Of a DNA stretch of 38,069 nucleotides, positions 5,945 to 14,779 are shown one piece after another; within the stretch, counting starts at the first letter, position 1; each line of letters opens with the position of its first letter. The notes beneath the pieces are model-generated. The model worked only from the letters and a program-made list of their open reading frames with translations, ran no database searches and had not been told where the DNA came from. The position numbers and the translations under genes are program-made. Origin of the DNA: a virus. The stretch covers positions 1 to 38,069 of IMG/VR virus record IMGVR_UViG_3300049215_000117. The stretch is one strand, 5' to 3'.

Positions 5945-7078
5945 TCAGTAGACGTCGCCGAGCAGCGGCGCCAGCGTCAGCTGCACCGACTCCTCGCCAC
6001 CCTCGTCGGCGACCGTCACGTCCAGCCCGATGATCCGGGACGAGGTGTCGAGGCCGGCGGTGAAGAACTCGTCCTTGATGACCAGGCGGCAGTCGTCGCC
6101 GACCGAGAAGTCGTCGATGGTCGGCGACAGCGCGCCGTTGACTTTGATCGTCGGTAGCACCACCGGCAGCCGGTTCACGAACTGGTCGGACGTGGCATGG
6201 TCGATCAGCGTCCGCGACTGGCTCACGCCGCTGTACTGCTGGGCGCCCTCCAACAACGGCCAGCCGTACGAGTAGCGGGTGAGGTCCTCGGCGACGCCGA
6301 TCGGCGTGCCCTCGGCGGTGCCGTCCGACGTCGCGAACGCCCTGGTTTCCATGCGGGTGCCGTCGCTGGGCCACACGTATGACCTCATGTTCCCGCCGAG
6401 CTCCCACACCCACGGCGATCCCTGCTGGCCGAGGTGCGGCGTGCCGAGCCGCAACAGCTTCGTCGGCCGACCCTGGCTGTCGGTCGGCCCGACGTCAAAC
6501 AAAACGTCGGGCCCGTTCAGCACGTTGCATAGGTCCTGCAACGCGCTGCCGATGTCCTTGAGCTGGTACCCGTAGTAGGACCGGTCCCGGTAGATCCCCG
6601 ACGACGAGCTGTCGAGCGTGATGCCGATGTCGCCGCCGGTGTGCGTCGCCGCCTCGATGAGAAGGTTACGCGCCAGTTGGTTCTGTTCGACGCCGGTGTA
6701 CACAGTGGACAGGCCAGCGACGTAGGCCGTGTCCGTGTAGGCCGTACCGGACAGCGCCGGCAGGATGTACCGGTGGTTGTAGTACGACCACCAGTCCGCC
6801 GCGCCGATGCTGAGCACCTTGGACTCACTGTCAAATTTGCGGGTCCAGATGATCCCGCCCCACACCGGGTTATCGCCGCGCAGCACGTAGATCGCGCGGG
6901 ATGTCGGCGTCGTCAGCTGGTACGGGTTCAGCGCCTGGATCTTCGGTGTGATGATCGTCTGGCCCTGGAAAGTGCCGCTGTCGCACAGCTTCTGTGACCA
7001 CTTCACGCTCGCCAGCGGCAGCTCGCCGAGGATCGTGTTGGTGCGCAGATCGGCGATCAGGTAGCTGTACTGGCTCAC
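5945..7078 (-). CDS. Siphovirus minor tail protein (gp37-like)
   Basis: 377 residues. The start (Y-S-Y-L-I-A-D-L-R-T-N-T-I-L-G-E-L-P-L) and the phrase V-W-G-G-I-I-W-T-R (residues ~72-80) match the ReqiPepy6 gp37-like family of actinophage minor tail proteins, which correspond to the tail-associated or baseplate hub component below the distal tail protein. The C-terminus ends in a typical G-L-D-V-T-V and L-T-L-A-P-L strand set. It lies two bases from the next tail gene in the same operon. Confidence 0.75.
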   Translation of the reverse strand: MSQYSYLIADLRTNTILGELPLASVKWSQKLCDSGTFQGQTIITPKIQALNPYQLTTPTSRAIYVLRGDNPVWGGIIWTRKFDSESKVLSIGAADWWSYYNHRYILPALSGTAYTDTAYVAGLSTVYTGVEQNQLARNLLIEAATHTGGDIGITLDSSSSGIYRDRSYYGYQLKDIGSALQDLCNVLNGPDVLFDVGPTDSQGRPTKLLRLGTPHLGQQGSPWVWELGGNMRSYVWPSDGTRMETRAFATSDGTAEGTPIGVAEDLTRYSYGWPLLEGAQQYSGVSQSRTLIDHATSDQFVNRLPVVLPTIKVNGALSPTIDDFSVGDDCRLVIKDEFFTAGLDTSSRIIGLDVTVADEGGEESVQLTLAPLLGDVY

Positions 7079-7079
7079 C

Positions 7080-8354
7080 TCAGTGCGCCTTCGTGACCAG
7101 CAGGCCCGACGGACCGTCGTCCTCGACCCAGACGCCCACGAGGTTGGTGCTGGCCGAGCCGCCGCCCTGGAACTGGATCGTGCCGCTACCCACCGCGGTC
7201 AACGACGCGCTGATGAAGAATGCGGCGTTTTCGGCGGCGGATGTTTCGTACGTCGCCGTGATGTCGTCGGTGTAACCGAGGACGGTGCTCTTGATCTGCA
7301 CGACGTCCTGTGCGATCTGCGTGGCACCAGAAAGAGCAACGCTCGTGTTCTTATAGAGATTGATCACGAAGTTATCGTTTGCGGTGTTACCCTGGTACTT
7401 CATTCGGACGTGAACGATGTATCGGCGGTTCGCGAGCAGGCTGAGCACGCCGGAGTTCATATCGGTCGGAATGGTCTCCGTGCCGCCGATCGCGCCGCCG
7501 AGGTTTCCGCTGCCCGTGATCTTCTGGCCGCCGATGACGCCGAGCGGGCCGGACGGGTGCCACGCGCCACCGTAGTACAGGTAGGTGACGCCGGCCGTGG
7601 TGGTGGCGAACTGGCCGTTGTACGGCGTGGTGACGTTGGCCTGGATGTCCGCGAGCGTCGAGCCGAACGCGTCCTGAACCGCCCAGCCAGACAAGCCCAG
7701 GCTATAGATCTCAAGCCACGATCGGTCGATGCGCCAGATGGTCATGCCCTCGTAGGGCGTCAGCGTGGCGCGGTCCGTCGCGTCCTTCACCGGCAGGATG
7801 CCGCCGAGCGCGACGGCCCACGGCGGCCGCAGGTCGTCGATCATGCCGCTGGTGATGGTCGTCGCGCCGGCGGTCACGCGGACGCGCGCGAGCTTGTAGT
7901 AATCCGTCGAGCCTGTGACGGTCGGATCCGCCGGCGTGCCGGACGGCGTGCCGACGACCTGGATCACGGACCAGGTGTTGTTCCCGTCGCCGTAGGTGGT
8001 GTCGTTCTGCTGCGCGACGATGAGGTCGTTGCGCTGCAACGAGGGGTCGGCCGGGTGTGCGGTCAACAGATCGAGGTTCGTGGCCACGTCGAGGCACTGG
8101 AGGTAGGTGCCGGCGCCGCGGGCCGTCTGCATGAACGCCTGAAACGCGTTGATTTTCACGGTCTTGTCCGGCGTGGACTGCGCCGCGACCAGGCCGGGCG
8201 AGGCGGCCGCCGTCGATCCACCGGGCCGCAGACCGATGCGGCTCTTGACGTTCGTGCTGCCCGGCGTCACGAGCGAGCCGATGTGCAGCCGGCTGTCCTC
8301 GGTCGTCAGGATGCCGCCAGCGGTCGACACGGCCCAGCTGTTGCGTGCTGACAC
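7080..8354 (-). CDS. Minor tail protein, 424 aa
   Basis: Beta-rich protein between the distal tail gene and the gp37-like gene. Residues about 60-180 carry I-N-A-F-Q-A-F-M-Q-T-A-R-G and N-T-W-S-V-I-Q-V-V-G followed by Y-Y-K-L-A-R-V-R-V, a pattern seen in actinophage baseplate/upper-tail proteins. The second half has repeated aromatic/Gly strands (V-T-Y-L-Y-Y-G-G-A-W-H-P-S-G-P) suggesting a short fiber or receptor-binding part. Function within the tail tip is inferred from order. Confidence 0.65.
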   Translation of the reverse strand: MSARNSWAVSTAGGILTTEDSRLHIGSLVTPGSTNVKSRIGLRPGGSTAAASPGLVAAQSTPDKTVKINAFQAFMQTARGAGTYLQCLDVATNLDLLTAHPADPSLQRNDLIVAQQNDTTYGDGNNTWSVIQVVGTPSGTPADPTVTGSTDYYKLARVRVTAGATTITSGMIDDLRPPWAVALGGILPVKDATDRATLTPYEGMTIWRIDRSWLEIYSLGLSGWAVQDAFGSTLADIQANVTTPYNGQFATTTAGVTYLYYGGAWHPSGPLGVIGGQKITGSGNLGGAIGGTETIPTDMNSGVLSLLANRRYIVHVRMKYQGNTANDNFVINLYKNTSVALSGATQIAQDVVQIKSTVLGYTDDITATYETSAAENAAFFISASLTAVGSGTIQFQGGGSASTNLVGVWVEDDGPSGLLVTKAH

Positions 8355-8369
8355 GGTGAAACCTCCGGA

Positions 8370-9248
8370 TCAGGCGGCGGCGTCGCGCCAAGAGACGGTG
8401 AGCGTTGCGGCCGGGTCGTACGTGCCGAGCTGCGCGAAGTCGATCCGCGTCGGAACGCCCGGCAGCAGCGGGAACCACGACCGCGTGAACAGCTGGCCGT
8501 TGGCCTGAACGCCTTGCAGCGCGACCTGGCGCAGGTCCGTGTCGATGGTCAGCTGCTGGCCGGCAGCCACGACGAACGACGGGTTGAACATGAGGCGGTC
8601 GCCGGTGTCGTGGTTGGTGATCGTCGGGCCCGTCACCGGGCCGGTGATGCTGAACTGCGGCCAGGCAGCCACCCATCCGGCATTCGTGACGCCGGACAGG
8701 TAGCCACCGGTCGGGCCGGAGCCGAAGTCCAATGGAAACTGGAGCGGGAACACCAAGCCGGTGCTCGCCGCCGTCGCCAGGCCGGTCGACATCGTGTGCA
8801 GTGACGGCGAGTAGAGCTTGGGGTCGGTCGCCTCCCACTGGAGCGCGAGCGTGGTGTAGCCGACGGCGTACACCTTGTCGACGTTCAGCGCCCGCTTCTT
8901 CAGCCTGGCGTTGCACAGCCACTTCTGGCCGTTGAGCTGGATGACCAACGGCTCCTCGACCGGGGACTCACTCGGCGCGGTCAGCGCCTGGAGCGCCGCC
9001 ACACCGCCCGGGAAGCCCGACAGTGCAACACCCTTGGTCTGGAACGTGGCCGTGACGACCCGCTTGGACATCAGGGTCGCATTCGGGAACATCCCGTGAC
9101 GGCTCGGCCGCGGCTGGTCGTCTCCTCGGAAGTCGGGGAGATCGAGCCAGCCGGACAGCGTGTCGAGCCGCCACATTGAGGTGCCGCCGAGGATCGTCGA
9201 GCGCCACTCGACCTGTCCGTCGGTGGTGAGCAGGTCGCCCGCGGCCAC
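8370..9248 (-). CDS. Distal tail protein (Dit-like)
   Basis: 292 residues, directly downstream of the tape measure gene, the invariant position of Dit in siphophages. The N-terminal half contains a barrel-like run (R-V-V-T-A-T-F-Q-T-K-G, then L-V-I-Q-L-N-G-Q-K-W-L-C-N-A-R-L-K-K-R) and L-A-L-Q-W-E-A-T-D-P-K-L-Y-S, a hallmark of actinophage Dit proteins. The C-terminal half (I-T-N-H-D-T-G-D-R-L ... L-T-I-D-T-D) is the usual jelly-roll. It forms the ring joining tail tube to baseplate. Confidence 0.8.
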   Translation of the reverse strand: MAAGDLLTTDGQVEWRSTILGGTSMWRLDTLSGWLDLPDFRGDDQPRPSRHGMFPNATLMSKRVVTATFQTKGVALSGFPGGVAALQALTAPSESPVEEPLVIQLNGQKWLCNARLKKRALNVDKVYAVGYTTLALQWEATDPKLYSPSLHTMSTGLATAASTGLVFPLQFPLDFGSGPTGGYLSGVTNAGWVAAWPQFSITGPVTGPTITNHDTGDRLMFNPSFVVAAGQQLTIDTDLRQVALQGVQANGQLFTRSWFPLLPGVPTRIDFAQLGTYDPAATLTVSWRDAAA

Positions 9249-9249
9249 G

Positions 9250-11409
9250 TCAGCCTCCCGCCTTCGCTAGCCACGACATCTCCCGCGCGATGTCGGCCGG
9301 GCCCTGGCCGGCGTATGCGTGGAAGTTCTCGATGTTCAGGCCGTTGCCGCTCGACGCGAACGGTCGGGCGTTGCCGAGCAGCGGGCCGCCGGTCGGTCCG
9401 AAGTCGACACCGATCGAGCCGCCGACGTTGTTGATCTGGTTCGTCAGGCCGGTCAGGTAGTCGGTCAGCGGCCGCTGACCGTTCTTCAGGCCGGCGAGCA
9501 GGCCGGACATGATGGCGTTGCCGTGCGGCGTGAGCAGGGTCCGGTCGTAGCTGATCGGTCCCTTGTGGTCGGCTATCCAGCTGCCGATGCCGCCCACGAA
9601 TGACGTGATGCCGTCCCATGCGGCCTTGAGGCCAGACAGCAGACCGTCGAGGATCGCCTTACCGGTGTTCCACAGCAGGTTGCCGAGGTTGCCGATGCCG
9701 GCCAGGATCCGGCCGCCGATGCCGCTGACGAAGTCGACCACGGCGTTGATCGCGAACGAGACGCTGTCCTTGATCTGGTCCCACGCGGCGCCGAGGACTT
9801 CCTTGATGCCGTTCCAGGCGCGACCCCAATCACCGGTGATCAGGCCCATCACGATGTCGATGACGCCCTGCACGGCGTGCATCACGTTCGTGATGGTGTC
9901 CTTGATGAACCCGAACACGTCCTGCACGACCGGCAGTAGCGCGTTGATGATCGGAATCAGCAGGTCGGCGATCAGGTTAATGACCGGCACCAGAACCGGC
10001 ACCAGCGCCGCGATTGCCTGCGCTACCACGACGAGCACCGGCGTCAGGGCCTGAATGATCGTGACCAGCGGCGGCAGAAGCGCCATCGCCAACTGGACGA
10101 TCGGCGGCAGGATCGGCAGCAGCGCGCCCAGGATCTGAAGGAACGCCGGCGCGAGCGCCTGCAGCACCTGCAGCAGCGCGTTGCCCAACGCCGCCACCAG
10201 TTGTCCGACGACTGGCAGCAGCGGCATCACCGCGTGCAGCACCATCATCAGTGCCTGCGCCAGCGTCGACTGCAGCACGCCGGCGATCTGAGAGACGATC
10301 GGCAGCAGCTGCAGCAGGATCGGCGACAGGCCGGACGCGAGCTGAGCGATGATCGCCGCGAACGCGGGGATCAGTGGGGTGATGGGGCTCAACAGGTTGG
10401 CCAGCGCGGGAATCAGCGGCTGCACGGCCTGCACCAGGCCGACCAGGACTGGCGCGAGCGACATGAGCACGCCGCCGAGCTGCTGGCCGAGGGACACGAC
10501 CACCGGGCCGATCGCCGCGAACAGCTGGCCCAGCGCGACGCCGAGCGGTGCGAATGCCTGCACCACGTTGACCACGACCGGGCCGAGCTGCTGCACGACC
10601 GGAATCAGCGTGCCCACCAACGACGTGACGAGCTGCTGAATGATCGGCATCAACGCGGCGATGATCGGGCCGCCGACCGAGGCCAGCGCGCCGATCAGCT
10701 GACCGAGCGGGCCGAGGATCGAGCTCACGCCCTGCAGCAGCGCGTCGATCGCCTGCTCGGCCCCGCCGGCTCCCGAGGTGAGCCCCTGCAGGAACTGCGC
10801 CAGGCCGCCGCCGAGGCTCGCGATGCCGTCCGCCAGCGCGCCGACCACCGGCCCGGCGACCTGCGCCACGGCCTGAATACCCGGCATCAGCTGCGAGACG
10901 AAGCCGGCGACGCCGTGCGCCAGGTCCGTGATCATCGGACCGACGGACTGGAAGATCGACGCCAGCGCGGGCTGGATCGAGTCGAACGTCTGCGTGGCCA
11001 GCTTCGCCACGCCCTGCAGCACCGGCACGAGCGGCGCCGCCGCCTGCGCCATGCTGGTCTGCACGTGCTGCGCGAGGTCGCTGAACGACTGCTGCACCGC
11101 GGCGTTGCTCTTGACCGCCATGATGCCAATGGCGCCAATGGCCAGCGGGACCGCGGCGAGCGACGCGCCAGCGACGACACCAGCGGCCGCTGCCGCGCCG
11201 CCGAACATCGCCATGTACTTGCTGAGGCTGAGGATGCCCTCGCCGGAGCTCTTGGCCTGTCCGCCGATGTAGTCGGACAGCGCGGCGAACGTGCCCCTGA
11301 TCTCAACGGCAGTGGCGGCCATCTTCGTCTTGGCCATGTCCAGGCCGCGATCGAACTTGCTTCCGTCGAGGCCGAGGTAGGCGACGAGATCGCCGACAGT
11401 GAGCGCCAC
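9250..11409 (-). CDS. Tape measure protein, 719 aa
   Basis: Longest structural protein. GTG start at 11409, 13 bases after the frameshifted chaperone frame ends. The N-terminus ([15 protein letters not shown]) is the usual tape-measure opening. Residues ~70-100 form a hydrophobic Ala/Val helix, and ~110-500 are near-continuous amphipathic repeats ([18 protein letters not shown]), the extended helix that sets tail length. The C-terminal part ([20 protein letters not shown]) is typical. At 1.5 angstrom per residue the tail would be about 108 nm. Confidence 0.92.
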   Translation of the reverse strand: MALTVGDLVAYLGLDGSKFDRGLDMAKTKMAATAVEIRGTFAALSDYIGGQAKSSGEGILSLSKYMAMFGGAAAAAGVVAGASLAAVPLAIGAIGIMAVKSNAAVQQSFSDLAQHVQTSMAQAAAPLVPVLQGVAKLATQTFDSIQPALASIFQSVGPMITDLAHGVAGFVSQLMPGIQAVAQVAGPVVGALADGIASLGGGLAQFLQGLTSGAGGAEQAIDALLQGVSSILGPLGQLIGALASVGGPIIAALMPIIQQLVTSLVGTLIPVVQQLGPVVVNVVQAFAPLGVALGQLFAAIGPVVVSLGQQLGGVLMSLAPVLVGLVQAVQPLIPALANLLSPITPLIPAFAAIIAQLASGLSPILLQLLPIVSQIAGVLQSTLAQALMMVLHAVMPLLPVVGQLVAALGNALLQVLQALAPAFLQILGALLPILPPIVQLAMALLPPLVTIIQALTPVLVVVAQAIAALVPVLVPVINLIADLLIPIINALLPVVQDVFGFIKDTITNVMHAVQGVIDIVMGLITGDWGRAWNGIKEVLGAAWDQIKDSVSFAINAVVDFVSGIGGRILAGIGNLGNLLWNTGKAILDGLLSGLKAAWDGITSFVGGIGSWIADHKGPISYDRTLLTPHGNAIMSGLLAGLKNGQRPLTDYLTGLTNQINNVGGSIGVDFGPTGGPLLGNARPFASSGNGLNIENFHAYAGQGPADIAREMSWLAKAGG

Positions 11410-11422
11410 GGTTCACCGCCCC

Positions 11423-12090
11423 TCACAGGCCGGCCATCGCCTGCCGCGCCTGCTCGTCTGTCGCCACCGGACCGTCATCGGCGATGGCCTGCATGAACCG
11501 GGATTGCGGGCTGAGACCGATCAGCAGGAACCGGAACTCCCGCGTGGTCAGGTCGGGGATGCCGGCGCTGGGGATGTCGTACTCGCGCCGGAAGTCGGCG
11601 ACGATCAGCGGCCAGTGCGCCCGGACGCGCGGGTCCGCGAGGATGCCCTGCGGGCCGCACGGTTGAGTGGCACCGGCGCTTTTCCCGCGGCGTCACGCTC
11701 TCTGGCCTTCTCGACGATCTCGGCCGCCTCGGCGAACGTCGTTGGCTGCCCCTGCCCGTTGGCCATGCCCCACGCGAGAATGACCTGCAACTGCTCGCCG
11801 GTTGCCCCGTTGGCGACCCACTGCTCCAGCGGGTCCGAGCCGAACAGCCCTTCGAGCAGGAACTTGACCGAGTCCGGATCGGACGATCCGATGCGCTCGG
11901 CGACGTCGTCGTTGAATCGCAGCGGAACGTCGTGCGGCACCTTGACCGCAACGCCGATGATCGTCTTGGTCTCGGCCGGCTTGCCGGGCCTGCTGGCCCA
12001 GTAGCTAAGGAAGTCATCCTCGTCCGGCACGAGCTCGACGTACTCGTGGGTGCCGTCGACGACCTTGACGGCCTTCTGCCCGGCGGTCAC
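11423..12090 (-). CDS. Frameshifted tail assembly chaperone (GT product)
   Basis: Expected product when ribosomes slip -1 at the GGGAAAA heptamer (minus strand, 11686-11680). The first 137 codons are those of the upstream chaperone; 85 codons then follow in the new frame (S-A-G-A-T-Q-P-C-G-P-Q-G ... ending M-A-G-L before TGA at 11425-11423), total 222 residues. The extension reads as a proper chaperone T domain (H-W-P-L-I-V-A-D-F-R-R-E-Y, E-F-R-F-L-L-I-G-L) and has no start of its own. The G/GT pair coats the tape measure during tail assembly in phage lambda and relatives. Confidence 0.85.
11605..12090 (-). CDS. Tail assembly chaperone (G-type, zero-frame product)
   Basis: 161 residues, GTG start overlapping the major tail protein stop (GTGA). 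Acidic helical protein (V-D-G-T-H-E-Y-V-E-L-V-P-D-E-D-D-F, then L-E-G-L-F-G-S-D-P-L-E-Q-W, V-I-L-A-W-G-M-A-N-G), as usual for the first chaperone between major tail and tape measure genes. After the slippery site it continues 24 codons in the zero frame with an Arg-rich meaningless tail (R-A-A-R-R-A-S-S-R-T-R) before TGA. Confidence 0.88.
   Translation of the reverse strand: MTAGQKAVKVVDGTHEYVELVPDEDDFLSYWASRPGKPAETKTIIGVAVKVPHDVPLRFNDDVAERIGSSDPDSVKFLLEGLFGSDPLEQWVANGATGEQLQVILAWGMANGQGQPTTFAEAAEIVEKARERDAAGKAPVPLNRAARRASSRTRASGRTGR
11680..11686 (-). promoter_or_regulatory. -1 ribosomal frameshift site GGGAAAA
   Basis: On the minus strand the heptamer G-GGA-AAA is aligned with the zero frame of the chaperone gene (G ends codon 135, then GGA and AAA), the canonical X-XXY-YYZ arrangement. 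Slipping one base back opens the 85-codon T frame. Conserved -1 frameshifting between tail chaperone genes is established for long-tailed phages. Confidence 0.88.
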
Positions 12091-12539
12091 GGGGCGGTCG
12101 CCGTGGTGGCCGCGCCGGACCGGGTGACCTTCATGCCCCACGCGGACTCGTCGTTGGTCTTGCCGCCGAACTTCTGCTCCTCGAACACGGCGGTCCACAC
12201 CTGCCACAGGCTGTCGGCCGGGTGCCGGTAGCGGATCTGGCCGAGGCTCGCCTCGCCGGTCGCCTTGGCGAGCGTGACGCAGCGCGCCTGACCCGTGTCC
12301 TGGACTCCGGTCGTGTCGTCCTTGACGAGGTAGCCGCTGAGGTCCAGCTGGGCGCCGCGCTGCATGGCGCGCGCCTCGTAGGACCCGTTGCTGTCGAAGG
12401 TGGTCACGTCGGCGACGGCAGCGTTGGCGGACCGGTCGACCGTGACCTCGCTCAGTGACGAGATCGGCAGCCAGGTCACGTTGTCGGCGGCCAGGACCTG
12501 CACGATGATCGAGCGCGCAGGGATCTTGACGGCAGTCAT
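12087..12539 (-). CDS. Major tail protein
   Basis: 150 residues. Begins with a beta strand region (I-I-V-Q-V-L-A-A-D-N-V-T-W-L-P-I) followed by D-V-T-T-F-D-S-N-G-S-Y-E-A-R-A-M-Q-R-G, a common tube-protein signature (T-T-F-D/ S ... R-G), and ends in W-G-M-K-V-T-R. Located between the tail terminator and the chaperones, the fixed position of the tail tube subunit. Short but within the range of actinophage tube proteins. Confidence 0.82.
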   Translation of the reverse strand: MTAVKIPARSIIVQVLAADNVTWLPISSLSEVTVDRSANAAVADVTTFDSNGSYEARAMQRGAQLDLSGYLVKDDTTGVQDTGQARCVTLAKATGEASLGQIRYRHPADSLWQVWTAVFEEQKFGGKTNDESAWGMKVTRSGAATTATAP

Positions 12540-12567
12540 GTCTGGTCCTTTCGGGACGAGTGCCAGA

Positions 12568-12990
12568 TCACTGGCGCTGCGCGGACTGGTTCCGGATCTC
12601 CATCCGGAAGTTCACGGTCCACTCGAAACGGTTCTTCAGGTCGGGCCCGATGTAGACCGGGCCGCCGTTGGTGCCGATGCACAGCACCAGGTACGTGCCG
12701 CCCGGCAGGACGCGCTGCATCATGCCGTGCAGCTGGTCGTAGATCTGCTGGGCCAGCGCCTCGGGCGCGGACGCGTCGGCGTCGGTGCCGCGTACTCGGA
12801 TCTGAAGCGTCGGCTGGTCGTAGCCGAGCAGGCTGTCCGACTCGATCCCGCCGTACCGGGCGACGGTCAGCGCGACGTCCGGCGAGTCGGCCGACTGCGT
12901 CAGGAAGATGTTGCCCGTGCCGCCGGTGTCGTCGTAGGTGCCGAGGCCCAGCTGCGCGAGCAGCCGCGCCACCTGCTCCGTGATCGTCAT
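12568..12990 (-). CDS. Tail terminator protein
   Basis: 140 residues, ATG at 12990 overlapping the preceding stop (ATGA). N-terminal helix (I-T-E-Q-V-A-R-L-L-A-Q-L-G-L-G-T-Y), then beta strands G-N-I-F-L-T-Q, L-Q-I-R-V-R-G, and a helix rich in Gln/Leu (A-L-A-Q-Q-I-Y-D-Q-L-H-G-M), ending with F-E-W-T-V-N-F-R-M-E-I. This is the pattern of the minor-capsid/tail-terminator family that caps the tail at the head end. The order connector, gp10-like, terminator, major tail supports the call. Confidence 0.75.
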   Translation of the reverse strand: MTITEQVARLLAQLGLGTYDDTGGTGNIFLTQSADSPDVALTVARYGGIESDSLLGYDQPTLQIRVRGTDADASAPEALAQQIYDQLHGMMQRVLPGGTYLVLCIGTNGGPVYIGPDLKNRFEWTVNFRMEIRNQSAQRQ

Positions 12991-13343
12991 TCCAGCGCCC
13001 TCCGCAACTGCTCGGCGATGAGCGCGACCATGACGTCGTTCTCTTCCTGGGCGGCGAGTTCGAGCCACTTCGCGCGCCGGCCCGGCGCGTGCCGGTTCTG
13101 CAGCCGCTCGTGTTGGTACACGGCATAGACGGTGTCGTAGCTGACCGCGCCCTTGAGCTCGGAGTCATCGACCTGGGCGACGCCGGACCGAAGGAGCGTG
13201 CCCTCTTCGAGCGGGACGGTCCGGTTGGCGGTTTCGAGCAGGTGCTCGGTCGCCAGCTTCAGCCCGCGCACACCGCCCTCGCGGGCACGAGCTTCCGCGT
13301 ACGGGCCGTTCCAATGCATCTCGACCCGCACGTCGTCGCTCAC
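12987..13343 (-). CDS. HK97 gp10-like head-tail protein
   Basis: 118 residues, GTG start overlapping the previous stop. Contains L-E-T-A-N-R-T-V-P-L-E-E-G-T-L-L-R-S-G and V-S-Y-D-T-V-Y-A-V-Y-Q-H-E-R, the typical gp10-like motif (helix, P-x-x-x-G-x-L-x-x-S, then Y-A-x-x-Q/H-E). It ends in a helix of charged residues. These proteins act at head-tail joining or tail completion. Confidence 0.8.
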   Translation of the reverse strand: MSDDVRVEMHWNGPYAEARAREGGVRGLKLATEHLLETANRTVPLEEGTLLRSGVAQVDDSELKGAVSYDTVYAVYQHERLQNRHAPGRRAKWLELAAQEENDVMVALIAEQLRRALE

Positions 13344-13660
13344 GTCGTCATCACTTCCAGGTGACTCGGAACCGGCAGCCTGCCGCCGTCCTGCTGGTTG
13401 GCGACCAGCACGATTGCCGTGCGCCCGTCGGCGAAGGTGATGCGGCTGCCCACCGGACACACCAGGCTCAGCCTGAACAACACCGTGGCATTCACGGTGA
13501 CCTGCTCGGCATTCTGGCCGCGCGTCAGCCGCTGTCCGTTCGAAACGAAGCATGGCACGTCGACGACCTTCGGGCCGTACGTCGGCCCCTTGCCGCCATG
13601 CCCGGTGAGTGGTTCAACCGACACCGTGTCCTGTAACAACCACGCGGGGATCTCGGCCAC
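13340..13660 (-). CDS. Head-tail connector (stopper-like)
   Basis: 106 residues. The GTG at 13660 follows an AAAGGGGG ribosome-binding site; the open frame upstream shadows the previous gene. The protein is a compact beta-rich domain (D-T-V-S-V-E-P-L, V-L-F-R-L-S-L-V-C-P, I-T-F-A-D-G-R-T-A-I-V-L-V) consistent with a stopper that closes the portal channel after packaging. Called from fold impression and gene order between the adaptor and gp10-like genes. Confidence 0.65.
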   Translation of the reverse strand: MAEIPAWLLQDTVSVEPLTGHGGKGPTYGPKVVDVPCFVSNGQRLTRGQNAEQVTVNATVLFRLSLVCPVGSRITFADGRTAIVLVANQQDGGRLPVPSHLEVMTT

Positions 13661-13671
13661 AGCGACCCCCT

Positions 13672-14082
13672 TTACCACCAGGTGGTGATCGTGCCCGGCG
13701 TGAGACCGGCGGCCTTGAGCGGTCCGCCGATGTACGGGCAGACGCGCGGCAGCGGATCGGACCCGTTCGACCCAGATCCGCGGTTGAGCGTCACCGATCC
13801 GATTGAGACGGACTGGTATTGCATGGCCTGTCCCGATTCGGTGCCCTCGTTCTGCAGCCACCACACGACTTGCATGCAGGTGGCGTTGCTCAGCGCCGTG
13901 ATCACGTCGGCGTCGACGGGCATGCCGTTGTCGTCGGTGTCGTAGACCGCCGACAGCAGTACGGTGTCGACTTCCTCCGAGGCGCGGGTGAGCATCCGGG
14001 TCGCCTCGGGTTCGGCCGGCACCGTGACGTCGGCCGGCGCGTAGGCGGTGAGCGCGGTCCGGTCGGCGTAGACCCGGGCCAT
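13672..14082 (-). CDS. Head-tail adaptor
   Basis: 136 residues. Mostly helical N-terminal half (A-D-R-T-A-L-T-A-Y-A-P, then R-M-L-T-R-A-S-E-E-V-D-T-V-L-L and A-T-C-M-Q-V-V-W-W-L), with an acidic D-T-D-D-N-G-M-P-V-D between helices, like gp6/gp15-type adaptors docking under the portal. Ends V-C-P-Y-I-G-G-P-L-K-A-A-G-L. First of the connector genes after the capsid cluster. Confidence 0.7.
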   Translation of the reverse strand: MARVYADRTALTAYAPADVTVPAEPEATRMLTRASEEVDTVLLSAVYDTDDNGMPVDADVITALSNATCMQVVWWLQNEGTESGQAMQYQSVSIGSVTLNRGSGSNGSDPLPRVCPYIGGPLKAAGLTPGTITTWW

Positions 14083-14085
14083 GGC

Positions 14086-14430
14086 TCAGCCCTGGATCAG
14101 ATAGGCCGTCACCGAGGCGCTGGCCGAGTAGTCGACGTACACGTTGCCGTCGGCCTGCAGCTCGGTGTTGGCCTCGGTGATGACGCGGACGGCACCGGCG
14201 GCGACGGCGACGACCTTGTCGGCGATGGCGGTGCCGTCGACCAGGGTCGCGCCGGTGGTGGCCCGGACGGTGACGTTGACCGGCGAGCCGGACGCGTTGT
14301 TGACGACCAGCTTGTTCTTGCCGCCAGCGAAGGCGAACTGCTCGCCGTTGGTGTTATCGACGGTCCACGGGCTGATCAGCGCCGAGGGCTGGGCCAGCGC
14401 GTTGACCGCGGTGCGGGTGGTGCGTGCCAT
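14086..14430 (-). CDS. Head decoration-like protein, copy 2
   Basis: 114-residue beta-rich protein that aligns along its length with the product of 15100-15468: both start M-A-R-T, have N-V-x-V-R-A in the middle, a D-x-x-V-x-V strand, Q-x-D-G, and end in A-S-x-x-x-T-A strands. Gene order within the capsid module and the small beta fold suggest a capsid decoration or minor head protein. Two divergent paralogues in one head module imply an old duplication. Confidence 0.6.
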   Translation of the reverse strand: MARTTRTAVNALAQPSALISPWTVDNTNGEQFAFAGGKNKLVVNNASGSPVNVTVRATTGATLVDGTAIADKVVAVAAGAVRVITEANTELQADGNVYVDYSASASVTAYLIQG

Positions 14431-14435
14431 GGCGG

Positions 14436-14720
14436 CTACTCCTCGGTGTGGTCACCGGACGTGTCCGGCTCGTCGTGCTGCTCGATGTCGGGGTCGCCGG
14501 TGTCCAGCTCGTTTCCCTCGACACCGTCCGGCTGGGCCGGCTCCTGAAATACGGGCTGGGTGTCGGCGATCACGGGCTCGCCGTGCTCGCCGACGAGCCG
14601 CCATGGGCTGTCCTGATTGGACGCCGCGTGCGAGAGCTGGGCGTCCAACGGCGTGCCGTGGAAGGTCACGCTGCGCTCGACGACAGCCCCAGCGTCGTCG
14701 AGCTTCTCGTAGGTGGGCAC
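14436..14720 (-). CDS. Acidic head-module protein, 94 aa
   Basis: GTG at 14720 is preceded by AAGGA with a five-base gap. The first 50 residues (Y-E-K-L-D-D-A-G-A-V-V-E-R-S-V) are a small mixed domain; the tail is very acidic (E-G-N-E-L-D-T-G-D-P-D-I-E-Q-H-D-E-P-D). No family recognised. Conserved small acidic proteins in this position often attach to the capsid or act as assembly helpers. Confidence 0.6.
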   Translation of the reverse strand: MPTYEKLDDAGAVVERSVTFHGTPLDAQLSHAASNQDSPWRLVGEHGEPVIADTQPVFQEPAQPDGVEGNELDTGDPDIEQHDEPDTSGDHTEE

Positions 14721-14779
14721 GGTGGTCCTTTCCGTGAGGGTGCCGGGCCGGCCGAGGGGACGAACCGGCCCGGCGGCTC

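Noticed and set aside
10201-11496. Long plus-strand reading frame opposite the tape measure gene
   Set aside because: Highly His/Arg/Gln-rich composition and complete overlap with the tape measure on the other strand mark it as a shadow produced by repetitive GC-rich codons.
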